Below, piece by piece: positions 1-8,913 of a stretch of 64,000 bases of DNA. Under the pieces are notes generated by a model. It was not told the origin of the DNA and did not search any database. It was given only the letters and a program-made list of their open reading frames with translations. The stretch's first letter is position 1. Each line of letters starts with the position of its first letter. Source of the stretch: JACVRW01 sp963819115 (lineage in GTDB: Bacteria; Actinomycetota; Thermoleophilia; Solirubrobacterales; Thermoleophilaceae); assembly GCA_963819115.1 (NCBI GenBank), contig CAWFUR010000011.1:1612001-1676000 (forward strand). Direction: 5' to 3'. A program made the position numbers and the translations under genes.

Positions 1-1
1 C

Positions 2-205
2 GACGTGCGCTTCGCCCCCGGTGAGATCTTCGAGGAGGAGGGCCACGTGCTGGCGGAGATGACGCTCGCGGGGCGCGGCTCGCAGAGCGGCATCGAGGTC
101 CGGCAGCCGGCTGTGGCGGTGATCTGGGTCGAGGGAGAACGCATTACCCGTATCGAGACCCACCCCGACATCGGCACGGCGCGTTCCGCCGCTCGCGGCC
201 GCTAG
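2..205 (+). CDS. C-terminal end of a SnoaL/NTF2-like protein (5' truncated by window)
   Basis: The reading frame is open from the first bases and stops at 203-205, so only the last 67 or so residues are visible and the true start lies upstream. The pattern of a beta strand ending in GRGSQSG, then AVIWVEGERITRIETH and a short Asp-rich tail, resembles the last strands of NTF2-like/SnoaL-like small cone-shaped domains, where a hydrophobic strand precedes a G-(R/K)-I-x-R-I/W-x-Y/H segment. Family members include ketosteroid-isomerase-like enzymes and orphan stress proteins, so no substrate can be assigned. It is followed by a small hairpin and then the GDPD gene on the same strand. Confidence 0.5.
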   Translation, partial: DVRFAPGEIFEEEGHVLAEMTLAGRGSQSGIEVRQPAVAVIWVEGERITRIETHPDIGTARSAARGR

Positions 206-217
206 CGGGAGCCCGAC

Positions 218-231
218 CGCGGCGAACCGCG
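218..231 (+). terminator. Small GC hairpin after the NTF2-like gene
   Basis: cgcgg-cgaa-ccgcg forms a perfect 5-bp stem with a four-base loop 13 bases after the upstream stop codon. There is no T tract, so it is only a weak candidate terminator or mRNA 3'-end stabiliser. Confidence 0.3.
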
Positions 232-242
232 TCCGCGCGGGC

Positions 243-248
243 TATGGT
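243..248 (+). promoter_or_regulatory. Candidate -10 box of a leaderless promoter
   Basis: TATGGT matches TANNNT and lies exactly six bases before the ATG at 255. No Shine-Dalgarno sequence precedes that ATG. This spacing places transcription start at or next to the start codon. The same geometry recurs at several genes of the window. Confidence 0.45.
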
Positions 249-254
249 CGGGTC

Positions 255-1227
255 ATGCGCAGATTGACGATTGCCGCCCTCGCCCTAGGTGCACTTCTCG
301 GGATGGCCGTGCCCGCCCAGGCCGCCAACCGCTGGATTCAGAAGCGCGCCCCGCTCAACATCGCCCACCAGGGCGGCGAGGACGAGTTCCCGTCGAACAC
401 GCTCTACGCGTTCCACAAGGCGCTCCACGTGGGGGCCGACATGCTCGAGCTCGACGTGGGCGTGACCAAGGACAACAAGGTGATCGTGATGCACGACACC
501 ACGGTGAACGGGAAGACCAACGGCACCGGCAACGTCTCGTCGCTCACCCTCAGGCAGATCAAGCGCCTCGACGCGGCCTACTGGTTCGCCCCCGCCGCCG
601 AGTCGCACTACAGCCACAGCCTCCCGGCGCTCCGCCTACCGCTTCCGCGGAATCGCCACCGGCCAGCGCAGGCCGCCCCGCCGATTCCGGCGCTCCGACT
701 TCCGCGTCCCAACGCTTCGGCAGGTGCTCCGCACGTTCCCGCACACCCCGACCAACATCGAGATCAAGGGCCGCACTCCCACGGAGGACGTGTCCGAGTA
801 CCTCCAGAACGCGGACGTGCTGGCCAAGCTCCTGAAGAGGACGAAGCGCAAGGACCTGATCGTCGTGTCCTTCCAGCAGGCCGCTGTGGACCGCTTCCAC
901 TCGCTTGATCCCAACATCGACGTGGCCCCGGGCATCGCCGGCGCCGCGGCGTGGATCTTCGGAGGCGCCTCGCCCGGCCCGGGCGTGGCCGCGTTCCAGG
1001 TGCCGATCACGTTCGGTCCCACTCCGATCACCACCGCCGCGCGGGTGGCCCTTGCCCACAGCCAGGGCTATGCCTGGCAGAACTGGTTCGGAGACACCGA
1101 CCCGGACTCGCCCGAGAGCTGGCGGAGCCTGATCGACATGTGCGTGGACGGCACGATGACCGCCCGTCCGCGGGCCTACGAGGCCGTGCTGCGCTCGCAC
1201 CCGCGGCCGGCGAGCTGCAGGCTCTAG
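255..1227 (+). pseudogene. Secreted glycerophosphodiester phosphodiesterase, broken by a +1 frameshift
   Basis: Two overlapping frames together make one GDPD of about 323 residues if one base near 630 is skipped (255-629 joined to 631-1227). The first frame carries a Sec signal peptide (MRRLTIAALALGALLGM, cleavage after AQA) and the GDPD N-terminus: AHQGG, PSNTLYAF, ELDVG and MHDTT. The second frame continues YRFRGIATG, VPTLRQVL, NIEIKG, VVSFQQ and AAAWIFGG, the expected second half of the TIM barrel. GDPDs hydrolyse glycerophosphodiesters to glycerol-3-phosphate and an alcohol. The metal ligand Glu of the usual PENT motif is Ser here (PSNT), as I recall for some actinobacterial homologues. 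The break may be a true pseudogene, a sequencing error or, less likely, recoding. Confidence 0.75.
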
Positions 1228-1228
1228 G

Positions 1229-2248
1229 CTAGGGGGCCAGGACCTTCCGGAACGAGGCCAGGGCGGTGTCCACGCCCTGGCGGTCCACGTCCAGGTGGGT
1301 CACGCAGCGGATCCGCCCGCGGCCCGCTGAGCTGATCCGGATGCCCTCGTCCGCGAGGGCGGCGATCAGCCCGGCCGGATCCTCCACCTGGGCGATCACG
1401 ATGTTGGTCTCCTGAGGGAGCACATCGAGGCCCAGCTCGCGCAGGCCGTCGGCCAGCACGCGCGCGTTGTCGTGGTCGTCGGCCAGGCGATCCACGTGAT
1501 GGTCGAGCGCGTGAAGGCATCCGGCGGCGAGAACACCCGACTGGCGCATCGCTCCGCCGAGCATCTGCTTCCAGCGCCACGCCTCGGAGATCAGCTCCCG
1601 AGACCCGCAGAGGACCGCCCCCACCGGCGCTCCCAGGCCCTTCGAGAAATCGAGCCAGGCGGTGTGGAAGCCGGAGGCGTAGTCCGCCGCCGGCACACCC
1701 GAGGCCACCGACGCGTTCAGCAGCCGGGCCCCGTCCAGATGGGCGCGCAGCTCGTGGCGGCGGGCCACCTCCAGCACGTCGCGGATCCGCTCGAGCGGCC
1801 ATACCCGGCCGCCGCCCATGTTCGTCGTCTGCTCCACGGACACCAGGCGCGTCCGGGGCAGATAGCGGTCGGCGGGGAGGATCGCCTCCTCCACCTGCGC
1901 GGCGGTGAACATGCCCGCATCCCCATCCAGCCGGTTGGTCATGGCGCCGGCCAGCTCGGCCGGGCCGCCGGCCTCGGCGATGATCGGATGTGAGGTGCGA
2001 TGGAGGATCACCTCGTCGCCCCCGGCCCGGATGTGGAGTCGGAACCCGATGCCGTTGCACATCGTGCCGCTGGGCAGGAAGAGACCGGCCTCGTGGCCCA
2101 GCAGCTCGGCCACGCGCTCCTGGAGGCCGAGGGTGGTGGGATCGTCGAGGCGCTGCTCGTCCCCCACCTCGGCCTCGGCGATCGCCCGTCGCATGGCCGC
2201 GGTGGGCCGGGACTGCGTATCGCTGTAGAGGTTGACGCGGAGGCTCAC
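1229..2248 (-). CDS. ltaE: Low-specificity L-threonine aldolase-like PLP enzyme
   Basis: A fold-type I PLP enzyme of 339 residues that should cleave L-threonine or L-allo-threonine to glycine and acetaldehyde. It begins VNLYSDTQSRPT, like the threonine aldolase N-terminus. It also shows GDEQRLDDPTT, the LPSGTMCNG phosphate-binding turn, HLDGARLLNA (Asp contacting the PLP nitrogen) and LDFSKGLGAPVGAVL with the Schiff-base lysine. The start is GTG at 2248: it overlaps the ribH stop as GTGA, and everything upstream in the frame reads as Arg/Gly-rich shadow sequence. The overlap makes it the last, translationally coupled gene of the riboflavin operon. That is unusual company for an amino-acid aldolase. 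Beta-eliminating lyase-related enzymes share the fold, so exact substrate is inferred. Confidence 0.88.
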   Translation of the reverse strand: MSLRVNLYSDTQSRPTAAMRRAIAEAEVGDEQRLDDPTTLGLQERVAELLGHEAGLFLPSGTMCNGIGFRLHIRAGGDEVILHRTSHPIIAEAGGPAELAGAMTNRLDGDAGMFTAAQVEEAILPADRYLPRTRLVSVEQTTNMGGGRVWPLERIRDVLEVARRHELRAHLDGARLLNASVASGVPAADYASGFHTAWLDFSKGLGAPVGAVLCGSRELISEAWRWKQMLGGAMRQSGVLAAGCLHALDHHVDRLADDHDNARVLADGLRELGLDVLPQETNIVIAQVEDPAGLIAALADEGIRISSAGRGRIRCVTHLDVDRQGVDTALASFRKVLAP

Positions 2249-2673
2249 GAGGCGAGCGACCGTCGCAGCTCGGCCATGCGCAGCACGGCCCGGGCCGCAT
2301 CCTCGCCCTGATGGCGCTTGCCGCCGCCCACGCGCGCCAGCGCCTGCTCCATCGACTCCACCGTGAGCACCCCGAAAGAGCACGGGACTCCCGTGTCGAG
2401 CGACACGCGGGCGATGCCCGCCGCCGCCTCGCCGCACACGTAGTCGTAATGGCTGGTCTCGCCCCTGATCACCGCGCCGAGGCAGGCCACGCCGGCGTAG
2501 CGGCCGGAGTCGGCGCAGTACTTGGCCGCCAGCGGAAGCTCGAAGGCCCCTGGCACGTCGTGGATCTCGAGCCCGGCCCCCTCGGCCTCGAACACCCGCC
2601 GCGCGCCCTCCACGAGCCGAGCCGCCAGGTCTTCGTAGAAGCGGCCGACACAGGCCGCGTAGAGATCACTCAT
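2245..2673 (-). CDS. ribH: 6,7-dimethyl-8-ribityllumazine synthase
   Basis: This 142-residue protein condenses 5-amino-6-ribitylaminouracil with 3,4-dihydroxy-2-butanone-4-phosphate to give lumazine, the penultimate step of riboflavin synthesis. The family hallmarks are visible: VPGAFELPLAAK, CLGAVIRGETSHYDYV, and FGVLTVESMEQALAR followed by KGxxAA-like sequence (GKRHQGEDAARAVL). Length is slightly below the usual 150-160 because the N-terminus is short (MSDLYAACVGRFYEDLA). It overlaps the end of ribBA by 8 bases and its own stop overlaps the GTG of the threonine aldolase by 4, so ribosomes probably pass directly between the three genes. Confidence 0.95.
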   Translation of the reverse strand: MSDLYAACVGRFYEDLAARLVEGARRVFEAEGAGLEIHDVPGAFELPLAAKYCADSGRYAGVACLGAVIRGETSHYDYVCGEAAAGIARVSLDTGVPCSFGVLTVESMEQALARVGGGKRHQGEDAARAVLRMAELRRSLAS

Positions 2674-3991
2674 CCCGGCGGCGCGGAGCCGGCCCCTGGC
2701 CGTAGAGGTCGGGCATCTCCTCCTCCGCCCGCTCGCGGTCGAGGATGCGCTCCTCGAGGATCATCTCCTCGTCGAGCGCCAGGCCCTGGTGATGAAGAAG
2801 GTGGCCCATCCGCTCCTTCTTGGCCCGCAGGTACTCCCGGTTGTGCTCGCCCGGCGCGTGCTCGATCGGGATCTGGTCGGTCACGGTCAGCCCGTAGCCC
2901 TCGAGGCCCACGATCTTCTTGGGGTTGTTGGTGAGCAAGCGGATCGAGCCGAGACCGAGGTCCACGAGGATCTGCGCCCCGATGCCGTAGTCGCGCAGGT
3001 CGGCCGGGAGGCCGAGCCGCACGTTCGCGTCCACCGTGTCGAGGCCCTCCTCCTGGAGCCGGTAGGCTCGCAGCTTGTTGAGCAACCCGATGCCCCGGCC
3101 CTCCTGGGCGAGGTAGAGGAGCACTCCCCTCCCCTCCTCCTGGATGCGTATCAGGGCGTCCTCCAGCTGCTGGCCGCAGTCACAGCGCAGGGAGTGGAAC
3201 ACGTCACCGGTGAGGCACTCGGAGTGCACCCGCACGAGCACGTCGTCCTGCCCGTCCACGTCGCCCTTGACCATGGCCACGTGGTGCTTGTCGTCCACGA
3301 GCGAGCGGTACCCCACCACGTTGAAGTCGCCGAACTTGGTGGGCAGCTGGGTCTCCACCACGCGCTCCACCAGCTTGTCGTGGCGCCGGCGGTAGGCGAT
3401 CAGGTCGGACACCGTGATCATCTTCAGGCCGTGCTCGGCGCAGTAGCGCTCGAGGTCGGGAACGCGGGCCATCGTGCCGTCGTCGTTCATCACCTCGCAG
3501 ATCACGCCCGAGGGATTCAGCCCAGCCAGGCGGGCCAGGTCGCACGCGGCCTCGGTCTGGCCGGTGCGCTCGAGCACCCCGCCCTCCTTCGCCTTCAGCG
3601 GGAAGATGTGACCGGGCTGCACCACGTCGCGGGGGCGTGACTGAGGATCGATGGCCACCTGGATCGTGTGGGCGCGGTCGTGCGCCGAGATGCCGGTCGT
3701 GATCCCCTCCCGGGCCTCGATCGACACCGTGAACGCGGTCTGGAAGGGAGACTCGTTCTTGGCCGCCATGAGGTCCAGTCCCAGCTCGTCGCATCGTGTC
3801 GGGGTCAGGGCCAGGCAGATGAGGCCGCGCCCGTGGGTGGCCATGAAGTTGATGGCCTCAGGCGTGGCGAACTGGGCGGCGAGCGTGAGGTCGCCCTCGT
3901 TCTCGCGGTCCTCGGCATCGCAGACCACCACCATCCGCCCGGCCCGGATGTCCTCGATCGCTTCCTCGATGGTGCTGAAGGGCGAGCTCAT
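2666..3991 (-). CDS. ribBA: Bifunctional 3,4-DHBP synthase / GTP cyclohydrolase II
   Basis: A 441-residue fusion feeding both branches of riboflavin synthesis. The N-terminal half (about residues 1-205) is DHBP synthase, which converts ribulose-5-P: DAEDRENEGDLTLAA, THGRGLICLAL, FTVSIEA, ISAHDRAHTI and HIFPLKAKEGGVLER. The C-terminal half (about 206-400) is GTP cyclohydrolase II. It has the zinc-binding cysteines in SECLTGDVFHSLRCDC, EGRGVLLYLAQEGRGIG and LTNNPKKIVGL. A charged tail of about 40 residues follows (EEMILEERILDRERAEEEM). Both active sites look intact. The start ATG overlaps the ribE stop as ATGA, and the 3' end overlaps ribH by 8 bases. Confidence 0.96.
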   Translation of the reverse strand: MSSPFSTIEEAIEDIRAGRMVVVCDAEDRENEGDLTLAAQFATPEAINFMATHGRGLICLALTPTRCDELGLDLMAAKNESPFQTAFTVSIEAREGITTGISAHDRAHTIQVAIDPQSRPRDVVQPGHIFPLKAKEGGVLERTGQTEAACDLARLAGLNPSGVICEVMNDDGTMARVPDLERYCAEHGLKMITVSDLIAYRRRHDKLVERVVETQLPTKFGDFNVVGYRSLVDDKHHVAMVKGDVDGQDDVLVRVHSECLTGDVFHSLRCDCGQQLEDALIRIQEEGRGVLLYLAQEGRGIGLLNKLRAYRLQEEGLDTVDANVRLGLPADLRDYGIGAQILVDLGLGSIRLLTNNPKKIVGLEGYGLTVTDQIPIEHAPGEHNREYLRAKKERMGHLLHHQGLALDEEMILEERILDRERAEEEMPDLYGQGPAPRRRDE

Positions 3992-4593
3992 GCCGTGCCC
4001 CCGCCCACCGCCGCCCGCGCGGCCTTTTCGGCGTACTTCGCCAGCACGTCCACCTCCAGGTTCACGGTGCGGCCCGGCTCGGCCGCGCCCAGCGTCGTCC
4101 GTTCGAGCGTCTCCGGGATGAGCGACACCGAGAAGCCTGCGTCGTCCACCTCGAAGGCGGTGAGCGATACCCCGTCCACGGCGATCGAGCCCTTGTCCAC
4201 GACGTAGCGGAGTATCTCCGGCGGAGCCTCCACGGCCACGACTCGGGCGAAGCCGTCCTCCGTCACACGCGCGACGGTTCCTATCCCGTCCACGTGGCCC
4301 TGGACCACGTGCCCGCCGAGCCGGTCACCGGCCCGCAGCGGCAGCTCCAGGTTCACCTCGTCTCCCGGCGCGAGCGGCCCGAGCGAGCTGCGGGCGAGCG
4401 TTTCCCCCATCAGGTCGGCGGCGAATCCCTCGGCGTCGGGGTCGCGGGCGGTCAGGCACACGCCGTTCACCGCGATCGAGTCCCCGCCGGCGAGCTCGCT
4501 GGCCAGCCCCGTGCGCACACGCAGGCGCGCGCCGCCGCCGTCGCGCTCGATCGCCTCGACGATGCCCCGCGCCGCCACCAGGCCGGTGAACAT
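3988..4593 (-). CDS. ribE: Riboflavin synthase, alpha chain
   Basis: A 201-residue enzyme made of two lumazine-binding barrel repeats, which dismutates two lumazines into riboflavin. The first barrel starts MFTGLVAARGIVEAIE and has SIAVNGVCLTA. The second has GHVVQGHVDGIGTV, KGSIAVDGVSLT and LIPETLERTTLG. The duplicated VNGVCLT/VDGVSLT motifs are diagnostic. It lies 7 bases downstream of ribD and overlaps ribBA by 4 bases. An alternative name for the same gene in other organisms is ribC. Confidence 0.95.
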   Translation of the reverse strand: MFTGLVAARGIVEAIERDGGGARLRVRTGLASELAGGDSIAVNGVCLTARDPDAEGFAADLMGETLARSSLGPLAPGDEVNLELPLRAGDRLGGHVVQGHVDGIGTVARVTEDGFARVVAVEAPPEILRYVVDKGSIAVDGVSLTAFEVDDAGFSVSLIPETLERTTLGAAEPGRTVNLEVDVLAKYAEKAARAAVGGGTA

Positions 4594-4600
4594 CAGGCGC

Positions 4601-5725
<1,125 letters not shown>

Positions 5726-5748
5726 TCCCGGGGTCCGCGCGAGCCCCA

Positions 5749-5764
5749 TTGACTCGCGAGTCAA
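5749..5764. promoter_or_regulatory. Perfect 16-bp palindrome in the rib / GT-C divergent promoter region
   Basis: ttgactcgcgagtcaa is its own reverse complement. It sits 24 bases before the preferred ribD start and 52 bases before the divergent gene at 5816, and abuts a TACTGT hexamer (5769-5764, minus) that could be a -10 box. Position and symmetry suit a dimeric repressor operator. No bound factor is known from the window. Confidence 0.45.
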
Positions 5765-5803
5765 CAGTACCAGCGGGCATGCGGGCCCAGCGGGGGTGGC
5801 CAC

Positions 5804-5809
5804 TACGCT
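5804..5809 (+). promoter_or_regulatory. Candidate -10 box of a leaderless promoter
   Basis: TACGCT, six bases before the GTG at 5816. The 12 bases TACGCTGCGCCC before the start are identical to those before the acyl-CoA synthetase gene at 10618. Confidence 0.5.
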
Positions 5810-5815
5810 GCGCCC

Positions 5816-7633
5816 GTGTCCCGGGTGCTTCTCGGCCTGACCCTGATCGGCGGCTTCGCGCTGCGGATCTGGAACAACGACTACGGCCTCCCCTACGTAT
5901 GGAGCCTCGACGAGGGCTCCCATTTCGCCAGCCGCTCGGTGGAGATGTTCTGGCAGGGCTACGACCCCGGCTACTACCAGAACCCCGCCGCCTACACCTA
6001 CCTCGTGTACGGCCTCCTGCGAGCGATGTACGGGCCGCTTGGCTTCATCTTCGACCTGCCGTTCGGGAACATCACCGAGCAGTTCAGCAAGGACCCCACC
6101 GAGATCTGGGTGGCCGCCCGGACCCTGGCCGCCGTGCTCTGCATGCTCGGCGTGCTGGCCACCTACTGGGCGGCCCGCCGTGTCTGGGGGACCCGCGAGG
6201 GCGTGGTGGCCGCGGCGATCCTTTCCTTCGCCTTCCTGCCGGTGGCCTACTCGCGTGTGGCCGTGACCGACGTGGGGTCGATGATCGGCGTGGCGCTGGC
6301 GCTCTACGGCTCCGTCCGGGCCCACGAGGAGGGGCGCCTGCGCCACTACGCCCTGGCCGGGGCCGCCGCCGGGCTGGCCATGGCCTTCAAGTACACCGCC
6401 GGACTGGCGCTGGTGCCGGTGGCCATCGCCGCGCTTTCACGGCTGCGAGCGGACCGGGCCCGCGCCCTGGCCGGCCTGGCCGCCGCGGGCGCGCTGGCGC
6501 TGGTGGTGTTCCTGGCGCTCAACCCCTACGTGGTCGGCTCGTTCGACTCCTGGTGGACCGACCTGCGCGACCAGGCTCAGGTGGCGGCCGACCAGTCGAA
6601 GCCCGGCCAGGACCACGGCGGGGCCGGGTACTACCTCGGGAGCCTCGGCTGGGGCCTCGGCTGGGCCGCCGCGCTGGCCGCCCTGGCGGGAGCGGTGATC
6701 GAGCTTAGGCGCGACGTGGTGCGCGGGCTGATGCTGGCCGTGGTGCCGGTCGCGCTGTTCGTGTACCTGAGCTTCCAGGCCCGCTACTTCGGCCGCTGGC
6801 TGCTGCCCGCCTACCCGGCGCTGGCCATGCTGGGCGCCGTGGCGCTGGTGCGCGCGGCGGACGCGCTGCCCGCCCGCCGCGGGGCGGTGCCGCTGCGGGC
6901 CGCGGGTCTGGCCGCGCTCGTGGCGGTGGCGCTGGCCCAGCCCGTGGCCGCCGACGTGCGTACCGCCCTGGTGCTCGGTCGCGAGGACACCCGCCTCCAG
7001 GCCCGCGACTGGCTCGAGCAGCGCTACCCGCCGGAGCTGCGCGTGGCGATCGAGCCGGCGGTGCCGGGGCGTTTCTACCGCTCCAATCCCGACGGCAGGC
7101 TTCCGTCCTGGCTTTCGCGTTGCCCGGCGCGGGACGGCTGGACCTCAGACGGCTTCGCCTACACCGGTCCCGGCGGGCACCGGGTGTGCGAGCAGTTCAA
7201 GCCCGGCCAGTTCGCGCGCCCGGACGGGGGCGTGCGGGCATCGGCCTACCACCTGCTGCTCTCCCCCGAGGTGGTGGACGACTACCGCCGCTACGGCTAC
7301 TGCCTCGTGATGACGGTCGGGGTCGTGCGCGAGCGGGCGCTGGCCACCGGCGAGCCCCGCGTCCGGGACTACTACCGGCGGCTCGAGCGGGAGTCGCGTC
7401 TGGTCCGCTCCTTCAGCCCCTACGACCCGGGCGCGGACCCGGTGCCCTTCAACTTCGACCTCTCCTACAACTACTACCCCACCGCCTACCACCGGCCGGG
7501 ACCCACGGTGCGGCTCTACCGGCTGCGGGACTGCACCCAGGGCTACGGGCCGCCATTGATCCGGATCCCCAAGGTCAGGGAGCTGCCCCCGTTCGCGCCG
7601 CGCGAGGACGGCGCGCCGGACGAGGAGACGTAG
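5816..7633 (+). CDS. Polytopic GT-C (GT39/ArnT-like) glycosyltransferase family protein
   Basis: A 605-residue membrane protein. The first luminal loop carries WSLDEGSHFASRS; the Asp-Glu pair is the GT-C metal/donor-site motif of enzymes that use polyprenyl-phosphate sugars. Roughly ten hydrophobic segments follow between residues 100 and 390 (AARTLAAVLCMLGVLATYWA, LVPVAIAALSRL, LVVFLALNPYVVGSF and others). A soluble C-terminal domain of about 200 residues is rich in Tyr, Arg and Pro. Substrate is unknown; a role in glycosylating proteins or envelope lipids is inferred. Start GTG 5816 follows a TACGCT box with no ribosome binding site. Divergent from ribD. Confidence 0.75.
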   Translation: MSRVLLGLTLIGGFALRIWNNDYGLPYVWSLDEGSHFASRSVEMFWQGYDPGYYQNPAAYTYLVYGLLRAMYGPLGFIFDLPFGNITEQFSKDPTEIWVAARTLAAVLCMLGVLATYWAARRVWGTREGVVAAAILSFAFLPVAYSRVAVTDVGSMIGVALALYGSVRAHEEGRLRHYALAGAAAGLAMAFKYTAGLALVPVAIAALSRLRADRARALAGLAAAGALALVVFLALNPYVVGSFDSWWTDLRDQAQVAADQSKPGQDHGGAGYYLGSLGWGLGWAAALAALAGAVIELRRDVVRGLMLAVVPVALFVYLSFQARYFGRWLLPAYPALAMLGAVALVRAADALPARRGAVPLRAAGLAALVAVALAQPVAADVRTALVLGREDTRLQARDWLEQRYPPELRVAIEPAVPGRFYRSNPDGRLPSWLSRCPARDGWTSDGFAYTGPGGHRVCEQFKPGQFARPDGGVRASAYHLLLSPEVVDDYRRYGYCLVMTVGVVRERALATGEPRVRDYYRRLERESRLVRSFSPYDPGADPVPFNFDLSYNYYPTAYHRPGPTVRLYRLRDCTQGYGPPLIRIPKVRELPPFAPREDGAPDEET

Positions 7634-7643
7634 CCGTGGCGGA

Positions 7644-7663
7644 GTAGGCCCGCGCGGGCCTAC
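7644..7663. terminator. 20-bp perfect palindrome between convergent genes
   Basis: gtaggcccgcgcgggcctac is fully self-complementary and fills most of the gap between the GT-C gene (stop 7631-7633) and the GH6 gene (stop at 7662-7660). It can fold as a hairpin on either strand, so it may act as a bidirectional terminator. There is no T tract. Confidence 0.5.
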
Positions 7664-8913
7664 GGCCCGCCGAGCGTCCGCAGCGAGAGGTGCTTGTGGA
7701 AGCCGTACCTCGTGCCGGAGGGCGGTGCCTGCCAGTTGGTGGCGTACTTCGCGTACATGAGGGCGCGGGCGGCCCACCAGGTGCCGACGGGGGTCGGGCC
7801 GCCGTTGCATGCTCCGGCCGAGTAGCCGGGGCGGTTCAGGTAGAGGTACGCGTCCACCTTGGGGTTGGCGGTGGCCGTGGTGGGCGCCGGGCCGAGGCCT
7901 CGCAGGTTGGGGTGGCACCAGACGTTGATGGTGCGCCAGATGTGCCGGCTGTGGCTGATCCAGCGGCGGTAGTGCACCGGGCCACGCCCGTTGTATGAAG
8001 TGTTGATCACGAACGGCTTGCCCCCCACGCGGCGCGAGATGTCCAGGCCGTGCAGCATGTTCGACCGCGTCCAGTCGTGGTGGGTCACGTTGAGCATGAA
8101 CCCGCGCACCTTGTCCACGCCGATGAAGCGCAGCTGCTTGGCGGTGCGCGCGGCGGGCTCCCAGTCGGACGCTCCCGCCTCGAGGTAGATGGTGGCGTTC
8201 GGCAGCTGGGACAGCTTGCTCACGCCGTATCGCAGTGTGCGCAGGCGGGCCCCGCGGCGGCTGGCGGCCAGGCAGTCGAGCGTGCCGAGCGAGTCGGGCT
8301 CGAAGCCGATCACGACACGCGCGTTGCCCACCGCCCGGACGAAGTCGTCGTACCAGGCACGCGTGCGCGCGTCCTCCTTGGCGCCGCCTCCGAGGTAGCC
8401 ATGGCCGCAGCCGATGCCCTGGTGGCGCATGACCATCATCTGGGGCACGGACCCGGGCTGGTCGCACTGAACGCGGTCGAGGAACCCGCGCACCTTCTTA
8501 ACCATGTGAGGCCGGGTGAAGCGACCGAACCAGCGCGCTCGCGGCTGGCGGGCCAGGCGCCATATCAGCGCCGCCCGGCCGTCCTGGCTGCGGCGCTTGT
8601 ACTTGACCCAGTCCCCGTAGGCCGGCTCCATGCGGTCCACGAAGTAAGTCAGCCCGAGCAGCGGGTCGGGGGCGGCGGGGTCCACCCCGCGCGGATCGAT
8701 GCCCGCGGGTACGACCGACTGCGAGGGATGCTCCTTGACGCACTCGGCCCAGTCCTCCGGGTACTTGCCCACCGGCCCGTGCGGCACGGTGGACGAGGCG
8801 ACGGCGAATCGCTCCGGCAGCAGCGGTCCACGGGCCGGGAGCTGGGCGCTCGCCGCGGCGGGGCAGAGCAGTGCCGCGGTCAGAGCCGCGACGAATATCC
8901 GGCGCTTGGGCAT
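7660..8913 (-). CDS. Secreted glycoside hydrolase family 6 homologue with altered active site
   Basis: 417 residues with a signal peptide (MPKRRIFVAALTAALL, cleavage after ASA near 23). GH6 cellulase landmarks appear in order: VIGFEPDSLGTL (residues 202-212, with D207 matching the catalytic acid), IYLEAGASDW (242-251), GFMLNVTHHDWT, FVINTSYNGRG, WCHPNLRGLG and YLYLNRPGYSAGAC (357-369). In classical GH6 enzymes the last motif reads PGESDG, with a conserved Asp important for catalysis. Here it is PGYSAG, so Glu and Asp are replaced by Tyr and Ala. The RDC segment that supplies another aspartate is also absent (HQGIGCGHGYLGG). The protein may cleave a different glycan or only bind it. An in-frame ATG at 8925 is an alternative start. 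Confidence 0.8.
   Translation of the reverse strand: MPKRRIFVAALTAALLCPAAASAQLPARGPLLPERFAVASSTVPHGPVGKYPEDWAECVKEHPSQSVVPAGIDPRGVDPAAPDPLLGLTYFVDRMEPAYGDWVKYKRRSQDGRAALIWRLARQPRARWFGRFTRPHMVKKVRGFLDRVQCDQPGSVPQMMVMRHQGIGCGHGYLGGGAKEDARTRAWYDDFVRAVGNARVVIGFEPDSLGTLDCLAASRRGARLRTLRYGVSKLSQLPNATIYLEAGASDWEPAARTAKQLRFIGVDKVRGFMLNVTHHDWTRSNMLHGLDISRRVGGKPFVINTSYNGRGPVHYRRWISHSRHIWRTINVWCHPNLRGLGPAPTTATANPKVDAYLYLNRPGYSAGACNGGPTPVGTWWAARALMYAKYATNWQAPPSGTRYGFHKHLSLRTLGGP

Noticed and set aside
615..640. Programmed +1 frameshifting in the GDPD gene
   Set aside because: No slow stop codon, known slippery heptamer or downstream structure was seen at the shift point; mutation or sequencing error is simpler.
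2249..2437. Long N-terminal extension of threonine aldolase
   Set aside because: Arg/Gly-rich translation of ribH in another frame; homology begins at VNLYSDT and GTG 2248 overlaps the ribH stop.
5726..5815. FMN (RFN) riboswitch upstream of ribD
   Set aside because: Only 90 bases separate ribD from the divergent gene, and none of the conserved RFN helices or loop sequences is visible.
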